From positions 1-64,000 of the forward strand of contig NZ_JASISZ010000003.1 of NCBI RefSeq assembly GCF_030063355.1: 64,000 bases of DNA, written 5' to 3'. Positions 51,364 to 59,912 of this stretch are shown piece after piece (positions within the stretch are counted from its first letter, which is position 1; each line of letters opens with the position of its first letter). The translations under genes were made by a program, and so were the position numbers. The notes below the pieces were generated by a model that was given only the letters and a program-made list of their open reading frames with translations, was not told the DNA's origin and did no database searches. The DNA comes from Streptomyces sp. PH10-H1. Lineage in GTDB: Bacteria; Actinomycetota; Actinomycetes; Streptomycetales; Streptomycetaceae.

Positions 51364-52416
51364 TCAGCTGGTGGGGGTCTTCTGGACCGTGACCGTGCCG
51401 TCAGCGATCTTCTTCTTGGCCGCGTCGAGCTGGGTCTTGATGTCGTCGATGAAGCCACCGGAGGTGGTGAGGCCGACGCCACCGGCCTTGAGGTCGTAGG
51501 TGTGGCTGCCGACCATCGGCTTGCCGTCCTTGACGCTCTTGATGACGTCGTAGACAGAGCCGTCGACGTTCTTGATGACCGAGGTCAGGATCGAGTTCTT
51601 CCACTGCGCCAGGCCCTTGTCCAGGTACTGGTCGCCATCGACACCGATCGCCCAGGTGCCCTGCTTGCCCGCGACGGCTTCGATGGCGCCGGCGCCGGAG
51701 CTGCCCGCGGCCGCGTAGATCACGTCGATGTTGCGGTCGAGCATGCCCTTGGCCTTGGCCTTGCCCTCGGCCGGCTTCGCGACGCCGGAGAGGTCGCCGC
51801 CGTGGGTGATGTACTCGATGTCGACGGTGGCGCTCGGCTTGGTGTCCTTGACACCCTGCTGGAAGCCGCCCGCGAACTTCTTGATCAGCGTGATGTCCAC
51901 GCCGCCGATGAAGCCGATCTTGTTGGTCTTGGTCTTCAGCGCGGCGGCGACACCCGCCAGGTAGGAGCTCTGCTCCTCCGTGAAGGTGACGCTGTCGACG
52001 TTGGGGCCGTCCACGACCGAGTCGACGATCGTGAAGGTCGTCTTCGGGTACTTCTTCGAGACGGCCTTCACCGAGTCGGCGTAGGCGAAGCCGACACCGA
52101 TGACCGGGTTGTAACCGGCACTGGCGAGGTCGTTGAGCTTCTGCTCACGGTCCGCCTCGGTGTCGGTGTTCTTGGCCGTCAGCTCCTTGGTGCCGAGGCT
52201 GAAGTCCGCCTTGGCCTTGTCCAGGCCCTTCGCGGCGGAGTCGTTGAAGGAGTGGTCACCTCGGCCGCCGACGTCATAGGCGATGCCTACGCCCTTGGCC
52301 TTGCTGGTGTCGGAGCTGCTGCTGCTGCCACAAGCGGTGGCGGTGAGGGCGAGGGCCGCGGACGCGACACCCGCAGCAACGATCTTGGTAACCCGGCGCA
52401 CGAGGGTCCCCTTCAT
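51364..52416 (-). CDS. BMP-family nucleoside-binding lipoprotein
   Basis: A 350-residue substrate-binding lipoprotein of the ABC importer. The signal peptide is KIVAAGVASAALALTATACGSSSS (lipobox TATAC). The BMP/PnrA fold shows VGIAYDVGGRGDHSFNDSAAKGL, PVIGVGFAYADSVKAVSKKYP, SSYLAGVAAALKT, GFIGGVD, AAAGSSGAGAIEAV and GVDGDQYLDKG. Relatives bind purine and pyrimidine nucleosides. The start is ATG 52416 with a strong AAGGGG-type leader. Its own promoter carries a variant operator, and a hairpin follows the gene, so it can be made in excess over the membrane parts. Confidence 0.93.
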   Translation of the reverse strand: MKGTLVRRVTKIVAAGVASAALALTATACGSSSSSDTSKAKGVGIAYDVGGRGDHSFNDSAAKGLDKAKADFSLGTKELTAKNTDTEADREQKLNDLASAGYNPVIGVGFAYADSVKAVSKKYPKTTFTIVDSVVDGPNVDSVTFTEEQSSYLAGVAAALKTKTNKIGFIGGVDITLIKKFAGGFQQGVKDTKPSATVDIEYITHGGDLSGVAKPAEGKAKAKGMLDRNIDVIYAAAGSSGAGAIEAVAGKQGTWAIGVDGDQYLDKGLAQWKNSILTSVIKNVDGSVYDVIKSVKDGKPMVGSHTYDLKAGGVGLTTSGGFIDDIKTQLDAAKKKIADGTVTVQKTPTS

Positions 52417-52455
52417 TCGAAAGCGCCCCGTCCGGCGCTGGCTAATTCGGGAGCT

Positions 52456-52467
52456 TAACGCGCGTAG
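52456..52467. promoter_or_regulatory. Variant nucleoside-regulon operator at the BMP gene
   Basis: TAACGCGCGTAG differs at two positions from the 12-bp palindrome. On the minus strand it follows the -35-like CTGACAT directly and ends 39 bp upstream of the ATG. Confidence 0.6.
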
Positions 52468-52555
52468 ATGTCAGGTAAAGGCTGAATGAAGACCTGTTAT
52501 CGGATCGACGCCTTTCGGCCAGGTCAACCACCCGTGAGGGACACGCCACCCACCG

Positions 52556-53710
52556 TCAGACCAGCAGCGCAGCCGCCGTGAGGAGCTCCACACCGGTCGT
52601 GACCGCGTCCTCGACGCCGTCCGGTTCACCCGATCGGACGTCGTGTCGCGGCGCACCGTCCGCGGGCCGCAGGCCGAGCCTGGCCAGTGCTCCCGGCACC
52701 TGCTCGAGATACCAGGCGAAGTCCTCGCAGGCGAGGCTCTGCTCGGTGTCCTCGACGGCGAGCGCGCCGTGGCGCAGCGTCATCGCCTTCCGCAGCAGCT
52801 CCGTCGACGCCATCTCGTTGACGACCGGGGGCACGACGCGCTGGTACTGGATCTCGCATTTCGCCCGGTACATCCCGGCCACCTGGTCGATCACCTCGTG
52901 CACCAGGTCGGGCGCGTCGCCCCAGGCCGCGCGGTCCAGGCAGTGGACGGTGCCCTCCAGCTCGGCGTGCTGCGGGATCACATTGCAGGCGTGCCCCGCC
53001 TCGATGCGGTCCCACACGACCTTCACGCCGGACCGCGGGTCCATCCGGCGGGCCAGCACGGCCGGCAGCTCGGTGGCCATCTTGGCCGTGGCCATCACCA
53101 GGTCCGTGGTCAGATGCGGGCGCGCGCTGTGGCCTCCCGCGCCGTCGAGCTTCAGCACCAGGCGGTCGGCGGCCGAGGTGATGGGGCCCTGCCGCAGGCC
53201 GATCCGCCCGACCGCGGTCCCCGGGTCGCCGTGCACCGCGAGGATCCGGCCGACGCCTTCCAGCACATCCGCCTCGATCGCGTCGAGCGCGCCGCCCATC
53301 GCCGCGTCCCCCGCGGGCTGGAGGATCAGCCGGACCGGTCGCGGCAGCCGTCCCTCGCGCTCCAGACCGGCGAGCACCAGGCCGGCGCCGAGCAGCAGCA
53401 CGTCGATGTCGGTATGCAGCGCCAGCCGCGGGCGCGCCGGGTCCGCGGCCCCGATGTCACAGACGACCCCGGTCCCGCCGGGCAGCGCCCGGGGCCGCAG
53501 ACCGGCCTGCTCCAGCCGGGAGGTGACGGCCTCGGCGGCGGCTTTGGCGGCTTCTGCGGCGGCTTCTGCGGTGCGGGAGTCCTGGCGACCGGTCCCGGGG
53601 CGGTGGCTCATGTCCCGCCGGAACGCGGTCAGTTCGGCGCGCAGCCCGGCGGGCAGCGCGCCGGATGGCACTGCGGGTGAGTCGTTCACCTCCGACAGCG
53701 TAGGCCCCAT
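52556..53710 (-). CDS. Degenerate M20-family amidohydrolase
   Basis: 384 residues of the M20 amidohydrolase fold: LALHTDID, GAGLVLAGLEREGRLPRPVRLILQPAG, AVHGDPGTAVGRIGLRQGP, DGAGGHSARPHLTTDLV and ACEDFAWYLEQVPG. Two catalytic parts are absent. The CGHDxHT block, normally about 35 residues after the first Asp, is missing together with its surroundings, since DIDVL joins GAGLVLAG. The glutamate pair of QPAEE reads QPAGD. The metal centre cannot form as in active relatives. The frame is open and codon use normal, so it may be expressed as a pseudoenzyme. ATG 53710 or GTG shortly after are possible starts. Confidence 0.82.
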   Translation of the reverse strand: MGPTLSEVNDSPAVPSGALPAGLRAELTAFRRDMSHRPGTGRQDSRTAEAAAEAAKAAAEAVTSRLEQAGLRPRALPGGTGVVCDIGAADPARPRLALHTDIDVLLLGAGLVLAGLEREGRLPRPVRLILQPAGDAAMGGALDAIEADVLEGVGRILAVHGDPGTAVGRIGLRQGPITSAADRLVLKLDGAGGHSARPHLTTDLVMATAKMATELPAVLARRMDPRSGVKVVWDRIEAGHACNVIPQHAELEGTVHCLDRAAWGDAPDLVHEVIDQVAGMYRAKCEIQYQRVVPPVVNEMASTELLRKAMTLRHGALAVEDTEQSLACEDFAWYLEQVPGALARLGLRPADGAPRHDVRSGEPDGVEDAVTTGVELLTAAALLV

Positions 53711-53983
53711 GAGAGCTCCTCCAGCGTTGATCGAGAGAAATTCAGTCCTGTCGAAGGAGAAGAAGTCGCCCCATCAGCGCATACCCAGTCCCTTCGGGGG
53801 TATCACGGCCTTTTGGGCCTTTCACCACCCATCCTCGCTCAACGATTCACCGCCCGCGAGGCAACGGCTCCCTTCCAGGGGGGTCCCCCGGAACATCCGG
53901 GGCCGCCGGCCGCAGCGTTCCGGGGCCGTCGGCCGCAGCGTAGGGGCCCGGTATCGGGGCCGCCTGGAACCGGCACGACGCCG

Positions 53984-55105
53984 TTACGCGGTGGCCTGGG
54001 CCGTGGCCGAGGTGAGGCCGTGGAGGTCCCGGGCCGTGCCGGAGATGCCGGAGAGGAATCCCTGCGCGCGCGGTGAGGCGGTGTGGGTGAGCCACGCGTC
54101 GTCGATGTCGCGGACGAGCACCCGGACACCCGTACCGGCCAGGGCGAGCGGCAGCGTGTGGACGACCGTGGAGGGGAAGCTCAGCACGGTGTGGCCGATC
54201 GGCCCCCGGCGGGCGACCAGCTCCAGGGGCAGGTCGGGGCGGACGACCTCCAGGCCGGTCTCGACGGCGAGGCGGTGGAGCTTGGCCGTGTCCTCACGAC
54301 GGTGGGCGAAGTAGCGGGTGGCGCCGTGGGACTCGGCGAGAGCGGCAACCGCGGCGAGGTACCGGTCGAGGTCGACCACACCGGTCTCGACGAGGGAGGT
54401 GCCGATGATGTCGGTGCCGGCACTGATGCGTGGCGGCCCGAAGCGCGAGCGCGTCCAGGCGAAGCGGTTGGCGCGCAGAGTCATCCCGGGCGGGGGCGTC
54501 GCGGGCATGGCGCTGAAGAGTTCGATGGTGCGGCGGCGGCCGGGGGTCAGCCGGCGCCGGGCGGCCAGGGCGAAGACCGCGAAGGCCGCGTCGACGGGTG
54601 ACCGCCGGCCGGCGCGGTGCCAGCGGACGAGGCGGCCGCCGTTTCCCAGGATCTCGGTGAACTCCATGGTGGCGGTGCCGTCGTCCACGACGGTTATCTC
54701 CCGGGCCCGGCACAGCGGCAGCAGCACCTGCACCAGCCGGGAGAACGGGTCACCGAGGACGAGGTGCCGGACGCTCAGCAGAAGCGGCGCCAGGGTCAGG
54801 GCGGTACGCAGCAGCCCGAGCCGGTTGCTGCGCGCTTCGTACCAGCGGACGGTGACGCCGTCCTCGCGGGCGAGTTCGGCCATCCGGCGCAGCTGCCCGC
54901 GGCTCATGGGGTCCCGCGGGGAGAGCACGACGACGGTGAGCGGTGAGACCGCCGCACCGCCGCCCGGGGCGGCCGGAGCCGCCCCGGAACGCGGCGCGGG
55001 GATCGCCGTCGGGGGGTGTATGTGCGCCCACTCAAGGACGTTGAGGAGCTGGACAGGGGACTCGACCAGTGCGAGCGGTCCCCGGCCGGGTGCTGGCGCG
55101 GTCAT
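53984..55105 (-). CDS. Glycosyltransferase, GT52/sialyltransferase-like
   Basis: A 373-residue cytosolic or membrane-associated protein. The N-terminus GPLALVESPVQLLNVLEWAH and the central VVDDGTATMEF resemble the start and acidic (D/E)DG motif of GT52-type sialyltransferases. Further blocks are RLGLLRTALTLAPLLLSVRHLVLGDPFSRLVQVL and the late PSTVVHTLPLALAGTG. It is the last gene of a minus-strand operon with neuB and a neuA fusion. Its likely job is to add a nonulosonic acid unit to the cell-wall polymer; the linkage is unknown. The family call is moderate. Confidence 0.68.
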   Translation of the reverse strand: MTAPAPGRGPLALVESPVQLLNVLEWAHIHPPTAIPAPRSGAAPAAPGGGAAVSPLTVVVLSPRDPMSRGQLRRMAELAREDGVTVRWYEARSNRLGLLRTALTLAPLLLSVRHLVLGDPFSRLVQVLLPLCRAREITVVDDGTATMEFTEILGNGGRLVRWHRAGRRSPVDAAFAVFALAARRRLTPGRRRTIELFSAMPATPPPGMTLRANRFAWTRSRFGPPRISAGTDIIGTSLVETGVVDLDRYLAAVAALAESHGATRYFAHRREDTAKLHRLAVETGLEVVRPDLPLELVARRGPIGHTVLSFPSTVVHTLPLALAGTGVRVLVRDIDDAWLTHTASPRAQGFLSGISGTARDLHGLTSATAQATA

Positions 55106-55170
55106 CCCGGTACTCCTCGTTCTCGTGGTTCGCGGTGGCGGCGGCTCGCGGTACCCGGGACGTCGTCCCG

Positions 55171-56121
55171 TCAGACCACAGCGGGAGCGCGGTCGGCGTC
55201 GGCCGACTCGGCCTCGGCGACGACGCCCGCGACACGGCGGAGCTTCTTCATCGGGCCGAGCTCGCCCTCGTAGACCTTCTTGACGCCGTCACCGAGGGAG
55301 GTCTCGATGATGCGGATGTCGCGGACCAGGCGCTCCAGGCCCTGGGACTCGACGGAGGCGGCCTGGTCGGAGCCCCACATGGCGCGGTCGAGGGTGATGT
55401 GGCGCTCGATGAAGACCGCGCCGAGGGCGACGGCGGCCAGCGTCGTCTGCAGACCGACCTCGTGGCCGGAGTAGCCGACGGGCACGTTCGGGTACTCGGC
55501 CTGCAGGGTGTTGATCACGCGCAGGTTGAGCTCTTCGTGCTTCGCCGGGTACGTGGAAGTGGCGTGGCACATCACGATGTTGTCGCTGCCGAGCACCTCG
55601 ACGGCGTGCCGGATCTGCTTCGGGGTGGACATGCCGGTGGAGAGGATGATCGTCCGGCCGGTGGCGCGCAGCGCGCGCAGCAGGTCGTCGTCGGTGAGGC
55701 AGGCGGAGGCGACCTTGTGGGCCGGGAGGTCGAACTTCTCCAGGAAGGCGACGGACTCGACGTCCCACGGGGACGCGAACCAGTCGATGCCGCGCTTGCG
55801 GCAGTAGTCGGAGATCGCGTTGTAGTCGTTCTCGTCGAACTCGACGCGGTGCCGGTAGTCGATGTACGTCATCCGGCCCCAGGGGGTGTCGCGCTCGATC
55901 TCCCACTGGTCGCGCGGGGTGCAGACCTCGGGGGTGCGCTTCTGGAACTTGACGGCGTCACAGCCGGCCGAGACCGCGGAGTCGATGAGCGCGAAGGCGT
56001 TCTCGAGGTCGCCGTTGTGGTTGATGCCGATCTCGCCGGTGACGTAGACGGGCTGTCCGGTGCCGATGTGGCGGGTGCCGACCGGACGGAGGTTCTTCGG
56101 GGTCGTGGGGGTGCTGGTCAC
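55171..56121 (-). CDS. neuB: NeuB-type nonulosonic acid (9-phosphate) synthase
   Basis: Condenses phosphoenolpyruvate with a mannose-type sugar to a nine-carbon keto acid. 316 residues with the family barrel: VYVTGEIGINHNGDLENA, KFQKRTPEVCTP, GIDWFASPWDVESVAFLE, LSTGMSTPKQI, YPNVPVGYSGHEVG and FIERHITLDRAMWGSDQAASVE. The last block is the form seen in the eukaryotic and Bacteroides 9-phosphate synthases. The C-terminal antifreeze-like (SAF) domain of usual NeuB proteins is missing; the chain ends after the barrel. It overlaps the neuA-type gene by four bases. Man-6-P (giving Kdn-9-P) is the inferred substrate. Confidence 0.88.
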   Translation of the reverse strand: MTSTPTTPKNLRPVGTRHIGTGQPVYVTGEIGINHNGDLENAFALIDSAVSAGCDAVKFQKRTPEVCTPRDQWEIERDTPWGRMTYIDYRHRVEFDENDYNAISDYCRKRGIDWFASPWDVESVAFLEKFDLPAHKVASACLTDDDLLRALRATGRTIILSTGMSTPKQIRHAVEVLGSDNIVMCHATSTYPAKHEELNLRVINTLQAEYPNVPVGYSGHEVGLQTTLAAVALGAVFIERHITLDRAMWGSDQAASVESQGLERLVRDIRIIETSLGDGVKKVYEGELGPMKKLRRVAGVVAEAESADADRAPAVV

Positions 56122-57398
56122 TGGGAGAGGTCCTTTACGGGGAGGGGTGCGGAGAGAGTGGGGCCGAGAATCCAGACGGCGATCTCGCGGATCGCGCCGC
56201 GGCCGCCGGGGGTGGAGGTGATGGAGCGGGCCGACGCCCGTACGACGTCATGGGCGTTGGCGACCGCGACGGGCCAGCCGGCGAGCGCGAAGCAGGGCAG
56301 GTCGTTCACGTCGTTGCCGACGTAGAGGACCCGCTCGGGAGCGATCGCCTGTTCCTCGCACCACTGCTTGAGGGCGAGGTCCTTGCGGTCGATGCCATGG
56401 AGCACGGGGACCTGGAGCTTCCTGGCCCGTGCGGCGACGACCGGGTTGGTCTCCGAGGACAGGATCAGTACGGGCAGCCCGGCGCGGCGGAGGGCCGCGA
56501 TGCCGAGCCCGTCGCCGCGGTGCACCGCGACGGTCTCCCGTCCTTCGGAGTCGACCAGCACCGAGTCGTCGGTCTGGGTGCCGTCGAAGTCGAGTACCAC
56601 CGCGTCGATGTCGTCGAGGGTGGGAGTGGAACCGGCGTCGAGGAGCGGTGCGAGGGCGCGGGCGCGGCTGAGGTCGTCCGGCTCGTCGATCTCCAGGACG
56701 CGGGCCGGCTCGGTGCGCACCAGCGCGGTGCGGCCGAAGAACCGGTGGCCCGCGGCGCGGAAGCCGGGGGCGCGCATGGCGTAGACGGCGCCGGTCTCCA
56801 GCAGGTCCTGGGGGCGGTCCTGGCGGCGGGGGCGGGTGGCCTTGTCGTGGTTGACACCGTGGCCGCCGTCCTCGCCGTCACCCTCGCGCCAGACGAAGCC
56901 GTGGAACGGGGCGACGGTGTGCGCGGTGTCAGCGCCGTCCTCGATGACGGCGGCGGCGACACCGTCCACCTCCTCGCGGGTGAGGAAGGGGCTGGTGCAC
57001 TGCACGAGCAGGACGACGTCCACGGCGGTGCCGGCCAGCGCCTCGTGGACGTCCATCGCGTGCAGGACGGCGGCCTCGCTGGTCGCCGTGTCACCCGCGA
57101 TGTCCGCGGGCCGCAGCACGACGTCGGCTCCGGCGGCGCGGGCCGCCTCGGCGATGGCCGGGTCGTCGGTGGACACGGCCACGTCGGTGACCAGCCGCGC
57201 CGCGAGGCACTCGCGCACCGCGCGGGTCACCAGCGGCACACCGCCGACGGGCGCGAGGTTCTTGCCGGGGACGCCCTTGGAGCCGCCCCGGGCGGGGATG
57301 ACGGCGAGGACGCGGGCGGCCGGTGGAGTGGCCACGGGCGGTGGGGTGGTCACGGACTGTGCGGTGGTCACAGAAGCTCCGGTCGGTTGGTTCGTCAC
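56118..57398 (-). CDS. NeuA-type cytidylyltransferase fused to a KdsC-like phosphatase
   Basis: A 426-residue fusion. Residues 28-255 are a CMP-sialic acid synthetase (LAVIPARGGSKGVPGKNLAPVGG, VSTDDPAIAEAARAAGADVVLRP, LLVQCTSPFLT). Residues 262-420 are a HAD phosphatase of the KdsC type (AVVLDFDGTQTDDSVLVDSEG, LILSSETNPVVAARARKLQVPVLHG, RVLYVGNDVNDLPCFALAG). The fusion would remove a 9-phosphate and then activate the acid with CTP. That order suits a Kdn or Neu5Ac 9-phosphate route. It overlaps both neighbours by four bases. Confidence 0.88.
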   Translation of the reverse strand: MTNQPTGASVTTAQSVTTPPPVATPPAARVLAVIPARGGSKGVPGKNLAPVGGVPLVTRAVRECLAARLVTDVAVSTDDPAIAEAARAAGADVVLRPADIAGDTATSEAAVLHAMDVHEALAGTAVDVVLLVQCTSPFLTREEVDGVAAAVIEDGADTAHTVAPFHGFVWREGDGEDGGHGVNHDKATRPRRQDRPQDLLETGAVYAMRAPGFRAAGHRFFGRTALVRTEPARVLEIDEPDDLSRARALAPLLDAGSTPTLDDIDAVVLDFDGTQTDDSVLVDSEGRETVAVHRGDGLGIAALRRAGLPVLILSSETNPVVAARARKLQVPVLHGIDRKDLALKQWCEEQAIAPERVLYVGNDVNDLPCFALAGWPVAVANAHDVVRASARSITSTPGGRGAIREIAVWILGPTLSAPLPVKDLSQ

Positions 57399-58741
57399 AG
57401 CTGGCCCCAGCGGCGGATGACGGGCGCGACCCGCTGGACGCCCTGGCGGTAGGCGGTACGGGCTGAATTGCGCGCTACGTCCCGCAGCGCGCGGCGCAGC
57501 GCGCTGGGTTCGCGCTCGGTGACCGCGCCGGGCAGCGGCTCGCCCTTGGCGTCGAGGCCGTGCCGGGCCAGGACGCCGGGCAGATAGCCGGGTGCGGTGA
57601 GTGGTGTGTAGTACGGGGCGGGCGGCGGGAGTTCGTCGGCCGCGGCCAGTGCGGTGACGCGCTCGCGCAGCGCCCCGAACCGTTCCTTCGCGGTCACTCC
57701 CTGGGCGGCGAGCCAGCCGGGGTCGGCGCGCGGGACGCGGCCCTCGTCGAGCTGGTCCCAGGAGGCGAAGCAGCCCGAGCCGAGGAAGTGGTGGTTGCCG
57801 AGCGCCTCGCGGATACCGAGGTCGGTGAGGACGGCGGTGGGGATGGAGCGGTGCAGGGATTCCAGGGCGGCGGTGGAGCTGACGGTCACCAGCAGGTCGG
57901 TGCGGTCGAGCACCTCGCCCATGTGCCCGTAGGCCAGCCGCAGGTTGGCGGGCGGGCCGAGCCTGGCCACGAGTTTCTGGTACGGGTGTTCCTCGATGTG
58001 GGTGGTGTGCTCGCCGGGCTTGCTGCGCAGCTTGACCAGGACCTCGCGCTCCGGGTGGCGGCGCGCGTGCTCCACGGCGCGGCGGGCCAGGTAGGTACGG
58101 TCGGCGCGGCCCTCGGGCGCGGACGGCTGGACGGCGAAGGTGACGGTGAACGGCCGGTCGGCGGACGGCTCGTAGGGCGCGCCCTCCAGAAAGGGCAGCG
58201 CGGTCTCGACGATCCCCGCTGTGTCGGCGCCGACACCCGCGTAGGTGTCGCGGAACCGCTGGGCGTCGTGCGCGCTGTTGGCCAGCACCACATCCGCGCC
58301 GGCCCGCAGCAGCAGACCGTCGGCGAGCTTCTCGTAGACCACGCCGACGTATCCGGTGACGACCACCGGGCGGCGGGCGGAGCCCTCCCAGGCGCGGGCC
58401 AGGCCGTGCAGCATGGCCTGGACGGTGCCGCCGACGCAGGCGAGCACGACCACGTCGCAGCCGTCGGTTCGGGCGCTCGCTTCGGTTCCGCCCCGCCCGT
58501 CACGGCCGGCGCGGCCGGTCTCGTTCAGGAACTGGGCGGCGGTGACCTCGCGCATCGATTCCGCGGGGATGCCGATCTCGGCGAGCTGACGGGTGGTCGG
58601 GGTGGCCCGGCCACGGAGCAGACGGGCATCGAGCCGGACATCTGGCGAAATACGACGCGCTGTCAGCGCACCCCATTTCCAACGGGTGTCCGAATCGGCG
58701 AGAACGGTGATCCGCAAGGGATCGGAGGAACTTTTCGGCAC
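57395..58741 (-). CDS. Putative glycosyltransferase of the glycopolymer operon (DUF6716-like)
   Basis: A 448-residue protein from the GTG at 58741 (VPKSSSDPLRITVLADSDTRWKW); a TTG upstream extends it by 13 codons but lacks coding character. Two Rossmann-like halves are visible: LADSDTRWKWGALTARRI and CDVVVLACVGGTVQAMLHGLARAW, then EVLVKLRSKPGEHTTHIEEHPY and DLLVTVSSTAALESLHRSIPTAVLTDLG. The latter resembles GT-B donor sites. I associate it with the DUF6716 family of putative transferases. It is the first gene of the minus-strand operon. Confidence 0.72.
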   Translation of the reverse strand: MPKSSSDPLRITVLADSDTRWKWGALTARRISPDVRLDARLLRGRATPTTRQLAEIGIPAESMREVTAAQFLNETGRAGRDGRGGTEASARTDGCDVVVLACVGGTVQAMLHGLARAWEGSARRPVVVTGYVGVVYEKLADGLLLRAGADVVLANSAHDAQRFRDTYAGVGADTAGIVETALPFLEGAPYEPSADRPFTVTFAVQPSAPEGRADRTYLARRAVEHARRHPEREVLVKLRSKPGEHTTHIEEHPYQKLVARLGPPANLRLAYGHMGEVLDRTDLLVTVSSTAALESLHRSIPTAVLTDLGIREALGNHHFLGSGCFASWDQLDEGRVPRADPGWLAAQGVTAKERFGALRERVTALAAADELPPPAPYYTPLTAPGYLPGVLARHGLDAKGEPLPGAVTEREPSALRRALRDVARNSARTAYRQGVQRVAPVIRRWGQL

Positions 58742-58928
58742 GACGCAGACGCTAGGAATCCGTTCCGAGCGGCGCTCCAACGTTAAGCCAACGGACGGTA
58801 AACAGCGTGCCGCGAATTGCCCAACCGGCCCATGGGGGCGACTGCTTCATGGTCCCGACATACGCCGTTCACCTGAGGGTCCGCGCAATGTCGGCCGCCG
58901 AGTCCGCCCGGCACCTAACGTTCAGCAG
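58742..58928. promoter_or_regulatory. Divergent promoter region of the glycopolymer operons
   Basis: A 187-bp region between the two divergent operons with lower GC than its surroundings. It should hold both promoters. I found no palindrome matching other sites in the window. Confidence 0.5.
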
Positions 58929-59912
58929 GTGGTCAAGCTCTCCGTCATTGTGCCGTTTTACAACGTGCAGGCATTCGCACCCGACATGCTCCAAAGTCTT
59001 CGTGCGAACTCCCGTCCGGATTTCGAATTCATCCTGGTCGACGATCATTCGACCGATGACACTCCGAAACTCCTGGAACGGGCGACACGCACCCTTTCCG
59101 GCTCCGTACTCGTAGCGCGCGAGACGAACGGCGGCCTGGCCACCGCCCGCAACACCGGAATCGACGCCGCACGCGGCGAGTTCCTCACCTTCCTCGACGG
59201 CGACGACTGGCTCGCCCCCGGCTACCTTCCCCAGCTGCTGGCGGCCATCGAGGAGCTCGGTACCGACTTCGTACGCACCGATCATGTGCAGTGCACCGGC
59301 CCGGCCCGCGTCATCACCCGCGTCCCGCACGGCCGCCGCGGAGTCGTACTGAAGCCGCGCGAGGCGATCCTGCCCGCGGGGAGGCCGACTTCCGTCGACT
59401 ACCCGTTCGCCTGGGCCGGCATCTACCACCGCAGGCTCGCCGACGCCGGACTGCTGCACTTCCCCGACGGGCTGCGGACCGCAGAGGACCGGCCGTGGAT
59501 CTGGCGGCTGCACCGGGAGGCCGCGTCCTTCGCGGTGGTGGGCCTGCTCGGAGTCTTCTACCGGCGCGGTGTCGCCACCTCGCTCACTCAGATCGGCGAC
59601 GTACGGCAGCTGGACTTCATCCGCTCCTTCGACCAGGTGCTCGCGGAGACCGCCGCCGACCCGGAAGCGGACCGGTTCATGCCGAAGGCGGTCCGTACCT
59701 ACTGCGCGATCATCGCCCACCACCTGAACTCGATCGAACGCTTCGAACCGCAGGTCGCGCGGCAGCTGAAGACGCTGAGCTCCGCCGCCCTGAAGCGGAT
59801 GCCGCAGGACATTCTCACGGAGGCGCTGGACGCGATGGGCGTGGAGCGAAGCGTGCCGCTGCGCCGTCTGCGAAGGCGGCTCACCACCTCGCACGGGACG
59901 GTGGCCGTCTGA
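58929..59912 (+). CDS. Family 2 glycosyltransferase
   Basis: 327 residues from the GTG at 58929 (VVKLSVIVPFYNVQAFAPDML). GT2 features are FEFILVDDHSTDDTPKLL, RETNGGLATARNTGIDAARGEFLTFLDGDDWLAPGYLPQL (the DxD motif) and RTAEDRPWIWRLHREAASFAVVG with the catalytic-base region. The C-terminal 100 residues are helical. It starts the plus-strand operon with the polysialyltransferase-like and acyltransferase genes. The donor sugar is unknown; galactose or glucose in the polymer backbone are possibilities. Confidence 0.88.
   Translation: MVKLSVIVPFYNVQAFAPDMLQSLRANSRPDFEFILVDDHSTDDTPKLLERATRTLSGSVLVARETNGGLATARNTGIDAARGEFLTFLDGDDWLAPGYLPQLLAAIEELGTDFVRTDHVQCTGPARVITRVPHGRRGVVLKPREAILPAGRPTSVDYPFAWAGIYHRRLADAGLLHFPDGLRTAEDRPWIWRLHREAASFAVVGLLGVFYRRGVATSLTQIGDVRQLDFIRSFDQVLAETAADPEADRFMPKAVRTYCAIIAHHLNSIERFEPQVARQLKTLSSAALKRMPQDILTEALDAMGVERSVPLRRLRRRLTTSHGTVAV

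Noticed and set aside
53711-53983. Small frames in the gap between the M20 and glycosyltransferase genes
   Set aside because: They are Arg/Pro/Gly-rich readings of GC-rich DNA on both strands, lack start signals and have no product I can recognise.
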